Source: UBA1535 sp964371035 (GTDB lineage: Bacteria; Bacillota; Clostridia; Tissierellales; Sedimentibacteraceae). Taken from it: a stretch of 64,000 nt of DNA. Shown here one piece after another: positions 8,216 to 18,200 of the stretch. How positions within the stretch are numbered: position 1 is the first letter of the stretch; every line of letters starts with the position of its first letter. Location of the stretch: positions 71,631 to 135,630 of the forward strand of contig CAYJLG010000002.1 of assembly GCA_964371035.1 (NCBI GenBank). The letters are read 5' to 3'. Under the pieces are notes generated by a model that saw only the letters and a program-made list of their open reading frames with translations, ran no database searches and was not told where the DNA came from. Position numbers and translations under genes: made by a program.

Positions 8216-9100
8216 ATGGAAGCTTTTAAATTAAATCTATTCTTTGATAAAATTAAATCTTATCTTGATAAATTTTATTCAAAAAAATTTATAACAAGCT
8301 TGTTTTTTAAAACAGGCCTGTTTTTTGTAATATATTCTTTTGTTTTGATTGTGACAATGGGATTTGTAACCTTTAGTGTAGAATTGTTATTGGGCGGTTT
8401 TTTGTTGATTGTTTTGAGTAAAATTAATAATAAGTATTATGATAACAAGATTTACAAAAAAATTTACACAGTTTTCAAGCCACTTTTTTCAATTGGTCTT
8501 TCAATATTTATTTTAACGCAATTATTTATAGTAGGATTTTCTTTTCAAAACAATTATGAATATGCAGATTACACTATAGTTTTGGGAGCGGGAATCGAAG
8601 GTGAGCGAGTTCTTCCCACTTTGCAGTACAGGCTAGACAGCACTCTTGACTATGTTGAATTCATTGAAAATGAAAGCACAAATACTAAAACCAATTTAAA
8701 TGAAGATGACAATATTTATGGTTTTTTAGTTATGTCAGGTGGACAAGGGTCAGGCGAATCTATAACAGAAGCAGAAGCCATGAAAAGATATATGATTGAT
8801 GCGGGAATACCTCAAAATTTCATAATAAAAGAAGAACAATCAACAGACACATATGAAAATCTAAAATTTTCCAAAGAAGTGATTGAAAACCACAGCGGTA
8901 AGAGTATAGATGAGTTAAATATCAAAATAGTGTCTAATGGATTTCATCTTTTTAGAGCCTATTTATTATCAAAGGATTTGGGTTATGGAAATGTGACATT
9001 TATTTCAGCACCTATAAAACCTATCTTCATACCGTCATATTACATTCGCGAATTTATAGGGGTTTACAAAACTTTGATAATTGACATACTTTTAAAATAG
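8216..9100 (+). CDS. DUF218/YdcF-like membrane-anchored protein (ElyC/SanA family)
   Basis: A protein of 294 residues: about three N-terminal hydrophobic helices (residues about 25-110), then a DUF218 domain with YTIVLGAGI, LVMSGGQGSGE, TEAEAMKRYMIDAGIP, EEQSTDTYENLKFSKE and SNGFHLFRAYLL. Family members such as ElyC and SanA act in envelope maintenance; biochemistry is unsettled. The domain would sit on the outer face after the last helix. AGGTAGG lies before the start, 24 bases after the antiporter gene, so it is probably in the same transcript. Confidence 0.8.
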   Translation: MEAFKLNLFFDKIKSYLDKFYSKKFITSLFFKTGLFFVIYSFVLIVTMGFVTFSVELLLGGFLLIVLSKINNKYYDNKIYKKIYTVFKPLFSIGLSIFILTQLFIVGFSFQNNYEYADYTIVLGAGIEGERVLPTLQYRLDSTLDYVEFIENESTNTKTNLNEDDNIYGFLVMSGGQGSGESITEAEAMKRYMIDAGIPQNFIIKEEQSTDTYENLKFSKEVIENHSGKSIDELNIKIVSNGFHLFRAYLLSKDLGYGNVTFISAPIKPIFIPSYYIREFIGVYKTLIIDILLK

Positions 9101-9142
9101 ATTTTTCAGGATGAAAAATTAGCTAAATATAAGAAAAGATAT

Positions 9143-9166
9143 TCATTAACTGAATGTCATTAACTG
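9143..9166 (+). promoter_or_regulatory. Direct repeat in front of the first two-component module
   Basis: TCATTAACTG occurs at 9143-9152 and again at 9157-9166, a 14-base period, about 40 bases before the response-regulator gene. Closely spaced direct repeats are typical response-regulator sites, but 14 bases is not a full two turns of helix, so this is tentative. Confidence 0.35.
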
Positions 9167-9202
9167 TAAAAATAACAATATACCATAAAAATAGAGGATA
9201 CC

Positions 9203-9877
9203 ATGAAAAAAATACTAATAATAGAAGATGATATGATAATATCAAAAGTGATTGAAAAGCATCTTTTGACTTGGGGTTTTGATGTGATGGTTTTAAGTGA
9301 GTTTAACAATATTTTAGAGTTGTTATCTACATATGAACCTCATTTGATACTCTTAGACATTAATTTACCGTATAAAAACGGATATCATATATGTCAAGAG
9401 ATAAGAAAAACATCTAAAGTACCGATTATATTTATATCTTCTGTGACTGAAAATATGAGTATAGTCATGGCTATGAATATGGGAGGCGATGATTTTATCG
9501 CCAAGCCTTTTGACTTAGATGTACTCACCGCTAAAATTAATGCACTCTTGAGAAGGAGTTATGAATTTTCCGAAAATTCAGCACTATTGACAGTAAATGA
9601 TGTGCATTTGAATTTGGAAAATGCTACAGTAAAATACAAAGATTCGGAAGTGACGCTTACAAAAAATGAATTTGTGATTTTGAGACTGCTGATGATTGAA
9701 CATAACAAGATAGTATCAAGGGATGAACTTATGATGAAACTTTGGAACAATGATTCCTTTGTGGATGACAACACTTTGACTGTAAATATTACAAGACTTA
9801 GAAAGAAACTTTCGGATGTAGGGCTTTCTTCTTTGATAAATACAAGAAAAAATTTGGGGTATTCGATAAATGATTAG
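9203..9877 (+). CDS. OmpR-family response regulator, BceR-like
   Basis: A protein of 224 residues: receiver domain 1-115 with the acidic pair EDD (9-10), phospho-acceptor Asp52 in LLDINLPYKNG and Lys101 in IAKPF, then a winged-helix DNA-binding domain with VTLTKNEFVILRLL and TVNITRLRKKL. It overlaps the histidine kinase gene by 8 bases and is followed by an ABC ATPase and a large permease. This four-gene order defines Bce-type modules that sense and remove cell-wall-active peptides such as bacitracin. GAGG lies upstream of the ATG. The likely target is the ABC pair at 10933. Confidence 0.88.
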   Translation: MKKILIIEDDMIISKVIEKHLLTWGFDVMVLSEFNNILELLSTYEPHLILLDINLPYKNGYHICQEIRKTSKVPIIFISSVTENMSIVMAMNMGGDDFIAKPFDLDVLTAKINALLRRSYEFSENSALLTVNDVHLNLENATVKYKDSEVTLTKNEFVILRLLMIEHNKIVSRDELMMKLWNNDSFVDDNTLTVNITRLRKKLSDVGLSSLINTRKNLGYSIND

Positions 9878-10844
9878 GCATTATTTGTATTCGAGAATTT
9901 TTTATATAATTATTTTAATGATTGTGACAATGACCTTTTGTACTGTACTTTATTTGGAAAATGCAGAAATTTCTTCTGTATCATATGCATTTTTACTCAG
10001 CTTTATATTTGTTATGATAATAGGGTGGATAGATTTTTTTAATTACCGAAAAAAGTACAAAAACTTAAAATCAATGATTAAGAATTTTCCATTTTTAGAT
10101 GAAATGAAGATAAGTACATATGACGAGATACAAAACTTGTATGATAAGATTATTTCTTTACAAATAAAGCATATGAAAGATATTTCATTTGCTGTAGAAA
10201 ATGATAAAAACGAAATGACAGATTTCTACACAATGTGGGTTCATCAGATAAAAACTCCGATTTTTGCACTAAGACTTCTTTTGGATAAAATTCCTGAAAA
10301 CAGCGAACTCTTATCTGAACTTTCAAAGATAGAAAATTATTCTCAGATGGTGTTAAACTATGCGAAACTTAACAGTGAAAATACAGAATTACATATAGAG
10401 TCACATAGTTTAAAAGAGTTGATAAATGAAACTATAAAAGATTTCTCGGGCATATTTATTTCAAAAAAGATAAAATTAAACACAAACATTTCAGATGAAA
10501 ATATCATAACCGATAAAAAATGGCTTAAATTTGCTCTCAATCAAATTATTTCAAATGCTGTAAAATATACGGACGCAGGCGAAGTGAGCATAGAAACAGT
10601 TGAAAATATGATAATTATCTCTGATACAGGCATAGGAATTTCTGCTGAGGATTTGCCTAGAGTTTTTGATAAAGGATTTACAGGTGAGATAGGAAGATTA
10701 CATAAAAACTCAACAGGACTCGGACTATTTCTTTGCAAAAAATCTCTAAATTTGCTCGGATATGAAATATATATAACTTCAGAAATATCAAAAGGCACAA
10801 CAGTGAGGATAATAATAAAGCAATGTGACAAAAATGTAAGCTAA
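9870..10844 (+). CDS. Bce-type intramembrane-sensing histidine kinase
   Basis: A protein of 324 residues with two closely spaced N-terminal membrane helices (about 8-28 and 38-56) and almost no extracellular loop, the mark of kinases that depend on their ABC permease for sensing. The phospho-accepting His125 lies in MWVHQIKTPI, followed by an N-box (FALNQIISNAVKYT), DTGIG and GLGLFL ATP-lid motifs, so catalysis looks intact. It overlaps the response regulator by 8 bases. A gap of 88 bases separates it from the ATPase gene. Confidence 0.87.
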   Translation: MIRHYLYSRIFYIIILMIVTMTFCTVLYLENAEISSVSYAFLLSFIFVMIIGWIDFFNYRKKYKNLKSMIKNFPFLDEMKISTYDEIQNLYDKIISLQIKHMKDISFAVENDKNEMTDFYTMWVHQIKTPIFALRLLLDKIPENSELLSELSKIENYSQMVLNYAKLNSENTELHIESHSLKELINETIKDFSGIFISKKIKLNTNISDENIITDKKWLKFALNQIISNAVKYTDAGEVSIETVENMIIISDTGIGISAEDLPRVFDKGFTGEIGRLHKNSTGLGLFLCKKSLNLLGYEIYITSEISKGTTVRIIIKQCDKNVS

Positions 10845-10932
10845 ATGAAATGTAGTTCTATGGCGCGAATTCTCCTGATGATTTATCATGTATATATAAA
10901 CAGTGCAAACTGGACTTAAGAAGGAGAAAAAA

Positions 10933-11700
10933 ATGGAGATACTTAATATCAAACATTTGAAAAAAGTGTATACATCTAGAAACAAGGGAAATATTACTGA
11001 GGCGCTGAAAGATATAAGTTTTACCGTAAATCAAGGCGAGTTCATATCTATAATGGGCGAGAGTGGATCGGGAAAAACCACACTATTAAATATACTTGCT
11101 GCGCTCGATACTAAAACTTCGGGAGAGATACTGATAGAGGGAAAAAACTTGTCGTTTGAAAGTGAAAGCAATCTTGCGAAGTTCAGACGTGAAAAATTAG
11201 GATTTGTATTTCAAGAATTCAATCTATTAAACACTTTGACGGTTAGAGAAAATATAATATTGCCTTTAGTATTGTCCAATGTGAAATCTTCGCTTATAGG
11301 CGAACAGATCATGGAAGTGTCAAGAAAGTTGAAAATTCAGGATCTTTTGAACAAATATCCCTACGAAATATCGGGCGGACAAAAACAGCGTACCGCAATT
11401 GCAAGAGCCATAATCACAAAACCTGTGCTGCTTTTAGCGGATGAACCTACAGGAGCTTTGGATTCAAATTCCACTGAAGTTTTGCTAAATGAGTTCAAAA
11501 ATATAAATAGTGACAATCAAACTATATTGATGGTGACTCACAGTGTAAAATCTGCTGCCGCTTCAAACAGAGTTCTGTTCATAAAAGATGGTGTGATTTT
11601 TCATGAATTATACAAAGGTGATTTGAGCGAAAGAGAGTTTTTTGTAAAAATTTCAGATTCTTTAGCCGTATTGCAGAATGGCGGTGCAAATTATGAATAA
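10933..11700 (+). CDS. Bce-type ABC transporter ATP-binding protein
   Basis: A protein of 255 residues with Walker A GESGSGKTT (42-50), Q-loop (FVFQEFN), signature SGGQKQR and Walker B LLLADEPTGALD followed by the switch His (VTHS). It energises the permease that follows. The start at 10933 is chosen because AAGGAG sits 7 bases upstream; an in-frame ATG at 10903 would place this Shine-Dalgarno inside the gene. Its stop overlaps the permease start. The pair resembles BceA. Confidence 0.9.
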   Translation: MEILNIKHLKKVYTSRNKGNITEALKDISFTVNQGEFISIMGESGSGKTTLLNILAALDTKTSGEILIEGKNLSFESESNLAKFRREKLGFVFQEFNLLNTLTVRENIILPLVLSNVKSSLIGEQIMEVSRKLKIQDLLNKYPYEISGGQKQRTAIARAIITKPVLLLADEPTGALDSNSTEVLLNEFKNINSDNQTILMVTHSVKSAAASNRVLFIKDGVIFHELYKGDLSEREFFVKISDSLAVLQNGGANYE

Positions 11701-13654
11701 TAAATTTCTAATAAAATTTGCGATATCAAATTTATCGAAAAGCTCAAAGATGGTCATTCCTTTTGCATTGACTGCAATTTTGACGATAATTATGTTTTAC
11801 AATGGGATAAACTTGGCGATGAGCGACACTACAGGAGCAGGTATTCTTTCTATAATAATGAGCTTGATAGCATCATTGTTGGGCATCTTTTCGATCGTAT
11901 TTTTATTCTATACAAACAGCTTTCTCACTAAAAAAAGGAAAAAAGAGTTTGGACTCTACAATGTATTGGGTCTTGAGAAAAAACATATAAGTAAGATCAT
12001 ATTTATTGAAAATATAGTTATTGCTGTTGTGTCTATAACTGTAGGACTGCTTTTAGGCATACTGTTTTCAAGACTTATGGTGTTTTCACTATATAAAATT
12101 ATCAAGTTTGATTTAATATATCAATTTGAAGTTAATATTTTTGCACTTGTGGCTACATTGGCATTGTTTGTAGCTATATTTGCAATCATATCTATAAGCA
12201 ATACGATTGTTGTGTACAGAACTAAGACTATAGATATGTTAAAGGCTGATAATACAGGAGAAACTGTACCTAAATCAAGCTTCATTCTCACATTGCTCGG
12301 GATAATAACAATATCTGTAGGATATGGGATTGCTCTTAGTATGGAAGATGTGATTTCTGCTATAGGAGAGTTCTTTATAGCTGTAATTCTTGTAGCAGTC
12401 GCAACTTTTTGCTTTTTCACCGCAATCAGTATATTGGTGTTGAAAATCTTAAAAAACAATAAAAATTTTTACTACAAGCCTGAAAATTTTATAGCTATAT
12501 CAGGTCTTTTATACAGAATAAAGAAAAATGCGATGGGATTGACTGTCATTACGGTGCTTTCGACAGGCATAATCATCATGATATCTACTACAGTCTCAAT
12601 GTATATGGGATTCGATGAAATTTTGTCATATAGATATAGCCATGATATCAAGATAGATGCACGTTCAGAAAGTATTTCAAGTGCTTTGGAAAAGGAAATA
12701 TCAGAGGATGTAGAAATAAGGTTTACAGGTATTAAGGATTTTAAATCATATCATCATTTCAATTTTTTCTTAGATGAGGATACAGGAGTATTAAGTTTTT
12801 ATGTAAAAAATGAAGATGGAAACGCGAGTGATTGGAGCAATGATGACTTGATGGGAGACAATGTATCTATGATCGCGATACTATCCCAATCAGGATACAA
12901 TGCTGTAACGGGCAACAATATATCTTTAAAAGATGATGAAATATTAACCACAGGAATCATAGAGCCTCAACTAAACCTATTGGACAATGTCTATAAAAAC
13001 AAGATGCAAGATGATGAATTATATCTAAAACTTGATCAATATAGTATATACACTAAAAAAGCAGTTGTGATGAACGATGAAGAATTTGCTAATTTTTACG
13101 ACAGAAGTAATACTGATACGATAACTCAAAGCTTTTATTTCAACTTAGAAAAAAACAATAATGTGACTCATTCAACCTTGGACGAGTTTGTTGATAAGAT
13201 TGATGAATCATACTACTCATTGAGTTACACGGTAAAATCCGATAATTATGCAGATTTTTATTCAATATACGGAACTTTATTTTTCTGTGGAATATTTTTA
13301 AGTGTATTGTTCATATTTGCAATATTGATGATAATATACTATAAACAAATCATAGAAGGATACGAAGACAAAGAAAATTTTGAGATATTAAAAAAGGTAG
13401 GAATGTCAGAAGCTTTAGCAAAGAAAAGCATAAACAGACAAGTCATCATGGTATTTTTATTGCCCGTAATAACCGCAAGCATACATACAGCAGTTGGCTT
13501 TAAAGCATTAACATTAATACTAAGGATGCTAAACTTGACAAATGTAACACTATTTTTGACAGTGACAATAGCTACTATAGCAATATTTTTTATGGTATAT
13601 ATACTTATGTATCTGATTACATCAAGAGTGTATGTCAAAATTGTGAAATTTTGA
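11693..13654 (+). CDS. Bce-type ABC permease, FtsX-like (BceB)
   Basis: A permease of about 653 residues with roughly ten membrane helices and one large extracellular domain (about 325-520) between helices VII and VIII, as in BceB proteins, where this loop recognises the peptide antibiotic. Two FtsX-like cores are visible (one at about 55-180, one at the C-terminus with FEILKKVGMSEALAKK). The start at 11693 (MNNKFLIKFAISNL) fits the family; an ATG five codons earlier (11678) is possible and neither has a strong Shine-Dalgarno. It overlaps the ATPase gene. The specific peptide sensed cannot be told. Confidence 0.85.
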   Translation: MNNKFLIKFAISNLSKSSKMVIPFALTAILTIIMFYNGINLAMSDTTGAGILSIIMSLIASLLGIFSIVFLFYTNSFLTKKRKKEFGLYNVLGLEKKHISKIIFIENIVIAVVSITVGLLLGILFSRLMVFSLYKIIKFDLIYQFEVNIFALVATLALFVAIFAIISISNTIVVYRTKTIDMLKADNTGETVPKSSFILTLLGIITISVGYGIALSMEDVISAIGEFFIAVILVAVATFCFFTAISILVLKILKNNKNFYYKPENFIAISGLLYRIKKNAMGLTVITVLSTGIIIMISTTVSMYMGFDEILSYRYSHDIKIDARSESISSALEKEISEDVEIRFTGIKDFKSYHHFNFFLDEDTGVLSFYVKNEDGNASDWSNDDLMGDNVSMIAILSQSGYNAVTGNNISLKDDEILTTGIIEPQLNLLDNVYKNKMQDDELYLKLDQYSIYTKKAVVMNDEEFANFYDRSNTDTITQSFYFNLEKNNNVTHSTLDEFVDKIDESYYSLSYTVKSDNYADFYSIYGTLFFCGIFLSVLFIFAILMIIYYKQIIEGYEDKENFEILKKVGMSEALAKKSINRQVIMVFLLPVITASIHTAVGFKALTLILRMLNLTNVTLFLTVTIATIAIFFMVYILMYLITSRVYVKIVKF

Positions 13655-13838
13655 TAGCACATATTAAATAGCAAGCAATTGTATAATAGGAACCTGATCC
13701 ACCAATGCAAGCAAAACTTGCGGTGTGGTCTTGGAACTTGCTTCATGAAATAGCCTTAAACCTTCATTTAAAAATGTTGATTTTTTATGCTATTTGTGTT
13801 ATAACATACATAAAGTAAACATATAAGCGAGGTACGAC

Positions 13839-15167
13839 ATGAAGGTTTGTGTGATAAATGGATCACCTAAAGGAAAATTAAGTACAACTCTATACACAGT
13901 TTTGTATTTGCAAAAAAAGTTTAAAAATTTTGAGTTTGAGATATTAAATGTTGGGCAAAAGATAAAGCATTATGAGAAAAATTTTGACGAAGTGAAAAAA
14001 AGCGTCGAAAGTGCGGATTTGATTTTGTTTGCATATCCCGTATACACTTTTTTAGCGCCTTCTCAACTTCATAGACTCATCAGGCTTTTAAAAGAAAAAA
14101 ATTTAAATTTATCAGGTAAATTTGCCACTCAAATAACTACTTCAAAACATTTTTACGATGTGACAGCCCACAATTATATTGAAGAAAATTGCTATGATTT
14201 AGGACTTAAATTTATAAAAGGCCTGTCTGCAGACATGGATGATCTATTAAAAAAACATGGACAGGAAAATGCGGTAAAATTTTTTGAATATGTTGAGTTC
14301 TGCATTGAAAACAATATTTATGAAAACCCAAAAACCTATAAAAAACCAACAGAAAAATATGTGAGAAAACTGGAAGAAGTTCAAAAGAATGATGATTTTA
14401 AAACCATTATTTTGACTGACTGTAGTGATGACAACGAAAATTTGAAAAATATGATCGACGACTTCAAGGCAATTTATCCATATAATACAAAAACCATCAA
14501 TATATCGAAGTTTTCATTTGCAGGCGGATGTTTAGGCTGTAACAACTGCGTGTTCGACGGTAAATGTATCTATAATGACGGATTTGAAAATCTTTTGCGA
14601 AATGAGATTTTGACTGCGGACGCTACGATATATGCATTTGAAATAAAAGATCACTCAATGGGACATCTGTTTAAATGCTTTGATGACAGGCAGTTTTGCA
14701 ATGGGCACAGATTCATGACTGTTGGTATGCCTGTAGGGTATTTGGTATATGGAAATTATGAGGATGAAGATAATCTGAAATTTTTATTAAACAGTAAAAG
14801 CGATGTCGCGCACAACTTTTTGTGCGGAGTGGCAACCGATGCGGATGCTATCAAATCGATGACATCAAAACTTGTTTATTCACTCAAAAATAAATATCAT
14901 CTGCCACAAACTTTTTATGGTGTAGGGGGACGAAAGATTTTCAGAGATTTAGTCTATGTAATGAGAGGAATAATGAAAGCTGATCATAATTTTTATAAAC
15001 ATAATGGAGTATATGATGATTTGCCTCACAAATCTATGGGCAAAATGATGTTTTTGAAGCTTTATGGCATGACTTTAAACAGTTCAAAAGGCAAGCCAAA
15101 GCCAGGATCAAAAATGAACAATGTTGTTATTGAAATGTACAAAAAAGTAGTCGAAAAGGCTGAATGA
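13839..15167 (+). CDS. Two-domain flavodoxin-fold NAD(P)H-dependent reductase
   Basis: A protein of 442 residues that seems to join two flavodoxin-like domains. The first (1-170) opens with VINGSPKGKLSTTLY, a typical FMN phosphate loop, and has FAYPVYTFLAP as the flavin-side loop. The second (about 185-440) carries the cysteine cluster GGCLGCNNCVFDGKC (C-x2-C-x2-C-x5-C), as in iron-sulfur flavoproteins, which could bind an Fe-S centre or act as redox thiols. The reaction is unknown. GAGG precedes the ATG. It stands alone between the Bce module and the large DUF4062 gene; an 80-base gap separates it from the latter. Confidence 0.65.
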   Translation: MKVCVINGSPKGKLSTTLYTVLYLQKKFKNFEFEILNVGQKIKHYEKNFDEVKKSVESADLILFAYPVYTFLAPSQLHRLIRLLKEKNLNLSGKFATQITTSKHFYDVTAHNYIEENCYDLGLKFIKGLSADMDDLLKKHGQENAVKFFEYVEFCIENNIYENPKTYKKPTEKYVRKLEEVQKNDDFKTIILTDCSDDNENLKNMIDDFKAIYPYNTKTINISKFSFAGGCLGCNNCVFDGKCIYNDGFENLLRNEILTADATIYAFEIKDHSMGHLFKCFDDRQFCNGHRFMTVGMPVGYLVYGNYEDEDNLKFLLNSKSDVAHNFLCGVATDADAIKSMTSKLVYSLKNKYHLPQTFYGVGGRKIFRDLVYVMRGIMKADHNFYKHNGVYDDLPHKSMGKMMFLKLYGMTLNSSKGKPKPGSKMNNVVIEMYKKVVEKAE

Positions 15168-15247
15168 TAGCAATAAATATTACGCAGGTAAAAATTATGG
15201 ACGATCTTTAGTCGTTCGGTACTTAAAACTAAACTTAGGAGCAAGCC

Positions 15248-18200
15248 ATGAAATCAATATTTGTATCTAGCACATTCAGAGACATGCAAGCCGAACGCGA
15301 TATGCTTGCCATGAAAGTTATTCCCGAACTCAATGTTTACGCGCAAAACTTCGGAGAAAGCATAAGATTTGTAGATTTGCGCTGGGGAGTTAATACTACA
15401 GACTTAGATAGTGATGAAGGAAGCAAAAAGGTGCTTTCTGTTTGCTTTGACGAAATCGATAATACACGTCCGTATATGATTATATTGGTAGGCGAAAGAT
15501 ATGGTTGGATTCCTACGAAGGAATTAATAAAAAATGCTGCAGAAAAAAAGAAACATGAGCTTTATGATTATGAAAAAAGCGTAACAGAACTCGAAATAGA
15601 ATATGGCGCGCTGGCAGATAAAGGTCAACTTGACCAATGTTTGTTTTATTTTCGTGAAGAGCTTAAAAAAGAAGTTTTACCCAATGATATTCGTGGTACA
15701 TATATAGAGCAAGATTTAGCAGTTGAAAAAAAGTTAAAGGTGCTAAAAGAAAGAATCAAAGCATCAGGAGCTGTCGTAAAACACTATGCTTGTGAATGGG
15801 ACGATCAAAAAAACGAGCTTTTTGTACCTGAATCTTTTGCTAAAACAGTAATGCAAGATGTAGCAAGATTGTTTGAAAGAGATTTTGAAAAGTTGATTAA
15901 CCTCACTTGGCAGCAGCGAGAAGAATTATCCGCAAACTTATTAGCTGAACAAAAAGCAGTACAATTTTCTGCTCGTTATGATATTTTAGACGAATATATC
16001 AAAAAAATTAAAGATCAAAACACGAAAATATTTCTATTAAGAGGCGAATCAGGCAGTGGCAAAAGCACAATAATGGCAAAATTAAGTAAAGAAGTTTCCA
16101 AAAATGATTCCACCTTCTTTTTTGCAAGCGGAAATTCCGCATATTCACAAAATGCCTTTGATATGCTAAAACAGATTGTTTTCAAACTTGAAACTTTGCT
16201 TGGTGCCACAGAGCATTTTGGGACTATAGAGTCAATAGTAGGAGCTAATGCAAATCTAAATGTTGAAAATAACATAGACAAATGGGTAGAAAAATTTGAA
16301 GAATTAGCATACTTATATGAAAATTCAAACTCAAAACATCTATACATATTTTGTGATGCGATAGATCAGTTGAGCGATGATGATACTGTGCGTAATTTTT
16401 CATGGTTGCCTGCTACTGTTTTTAGCAAGATAACTGTTGTGATTTCAATGCTTGATAATTTTGAATTGCCTATGTTTATGCCTATGCAAAAACAAATCCA
16501 TACTCAAGTTTTAAGCAGCTTAAAAAGAAACGAGATTCCAAAAGTGATAGATAGCATAGTCAGCGCAAATGGCAAAGAGCTGCCGGATATGATTACTAAG
16601 AAACTTTCAGATGTGAAAAACGCGAAAAATCCTTTGTATATAAGTATGGCACTGCAAAGACTTATGATGCTCGATAGCAGTGATTTCTCGCAAATTGCTG
16701 CCGGCGGAAACGACATGACTGCGATCAATGCTTACATGCTAAAATTAATAGACGATTTCCCGGTAAATACGGAAGAAATGTCTGCATTTGTCCTAAAAGA
16801 AGCTGCTGAACGTATTGACGAAACTTTTTGCAATCATGTGTCTTCGCTTCTTTCGGTTTCACGCAGAGGGCTTCGTGACACCGACTTACAAGTATTATTT
16901 TCACAAGATGATTCAAGATTCAGCGCTGTTGATTTATCTTTATTTACAAAGTATATGCAAAATTTTTTCATGCGACGTGATGATGGAAGACTTGATTTTA
17001 CACATCGCGTGATAAGATTAGGACTGCTGAATAATGTTGATTTTAAAAGGTATAATGCCAAAATTTTAGAACATTTAAAAATGCTACCTGACAATGATGC
17101 AGTCAAATCAACAGAGATCGTTTGGCATGCTTATAAAGATGATGACAAAGTATATTTGATAAAATATATAGATGCTATCCAAGCTAAAAATGATGAAATA
17201 TACCTAAAAAAAGCTGCCTCCGAGCTAAGAGAAATAGCGATTAAAGATGTAGCATGGATGAGTGATTTGATAAAATTTGGTGTCAATAAGACGATAAACC
17301 GACAATTTGTATATTTTTTAAACTATTCATTTTTTGAAAATTTCAGTGCTTCGGTTGTCGAATATGAAATTTTATCTTCACTGTACCAAATTTTGATTGA
17401 TATATTAAGTTCTGAATTTGGCGAATATTCATCATGCAAAGACAAAAAAATCATGTCGATGACTCTTGAACGAATCGGTGACATTTATAAAATTTTAGGT
17501 AAATATAAAGAAGCTTTAGAAATTTCAGAGAAAAGCCTTAGAATAAGAAAATCCTTAGCAGATGAAGAAAACAACGATGAGACGAAACTTGATTTAGCTA
17601 AAATCAACGATAAAATCGGAGACATATACCAAAATTTTGTAACAGGCAACTTTGAACTTATACACAATTCTTCATCGCTCGCTTCTTATGCAACTAGCTT
17701 GAAAATCCGTGAAGCTATGCAAGATAGGCTAAAAACAGTTGAGTTTATGCATAATTTAGCGATAAATCATATGAAAATTGGTGATGTAGATAATAATATG
17801 ATGGGGCAAGATGATGCGCTCGAATCTTATGACAAGGCACTTCACATCCTAAACTCTTTAAAAGATGAACATAAACCCACAAAAATAGATAATGACATAG
17901 CATTATGCTATGATAAAATAGGTAATGCATATAAATATCTCGGAGAAAACAGCAAGGCGCTTGAATTTTTTAGAAAGGGTAATGTGATTTTTGTAGATTT
18001 GGCAAATAGACAAAAAACTCTTTTGGCATATAGAAATTTGGCAAAAAGCCATGAACAGATGAGTTTTGCTTATAGAAATCTTGGTGATGCCGACAAGGCG
18101 AAAGAGTATTATCAGAACAGTTTAGATATTTTAATTCGCCTAAAAAATGAATTGAACACACCCGAAGCTTATCGTGATCTGTCCGACTGCTACATCACAG

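Noticed and set aside
13690..13745. Hairpin around GCAAGCAAAACTTGC after the Bce permease as a terminator
   Set aside because: The core stem is 5 bp with an interrupted extension and there is no T-run after it.
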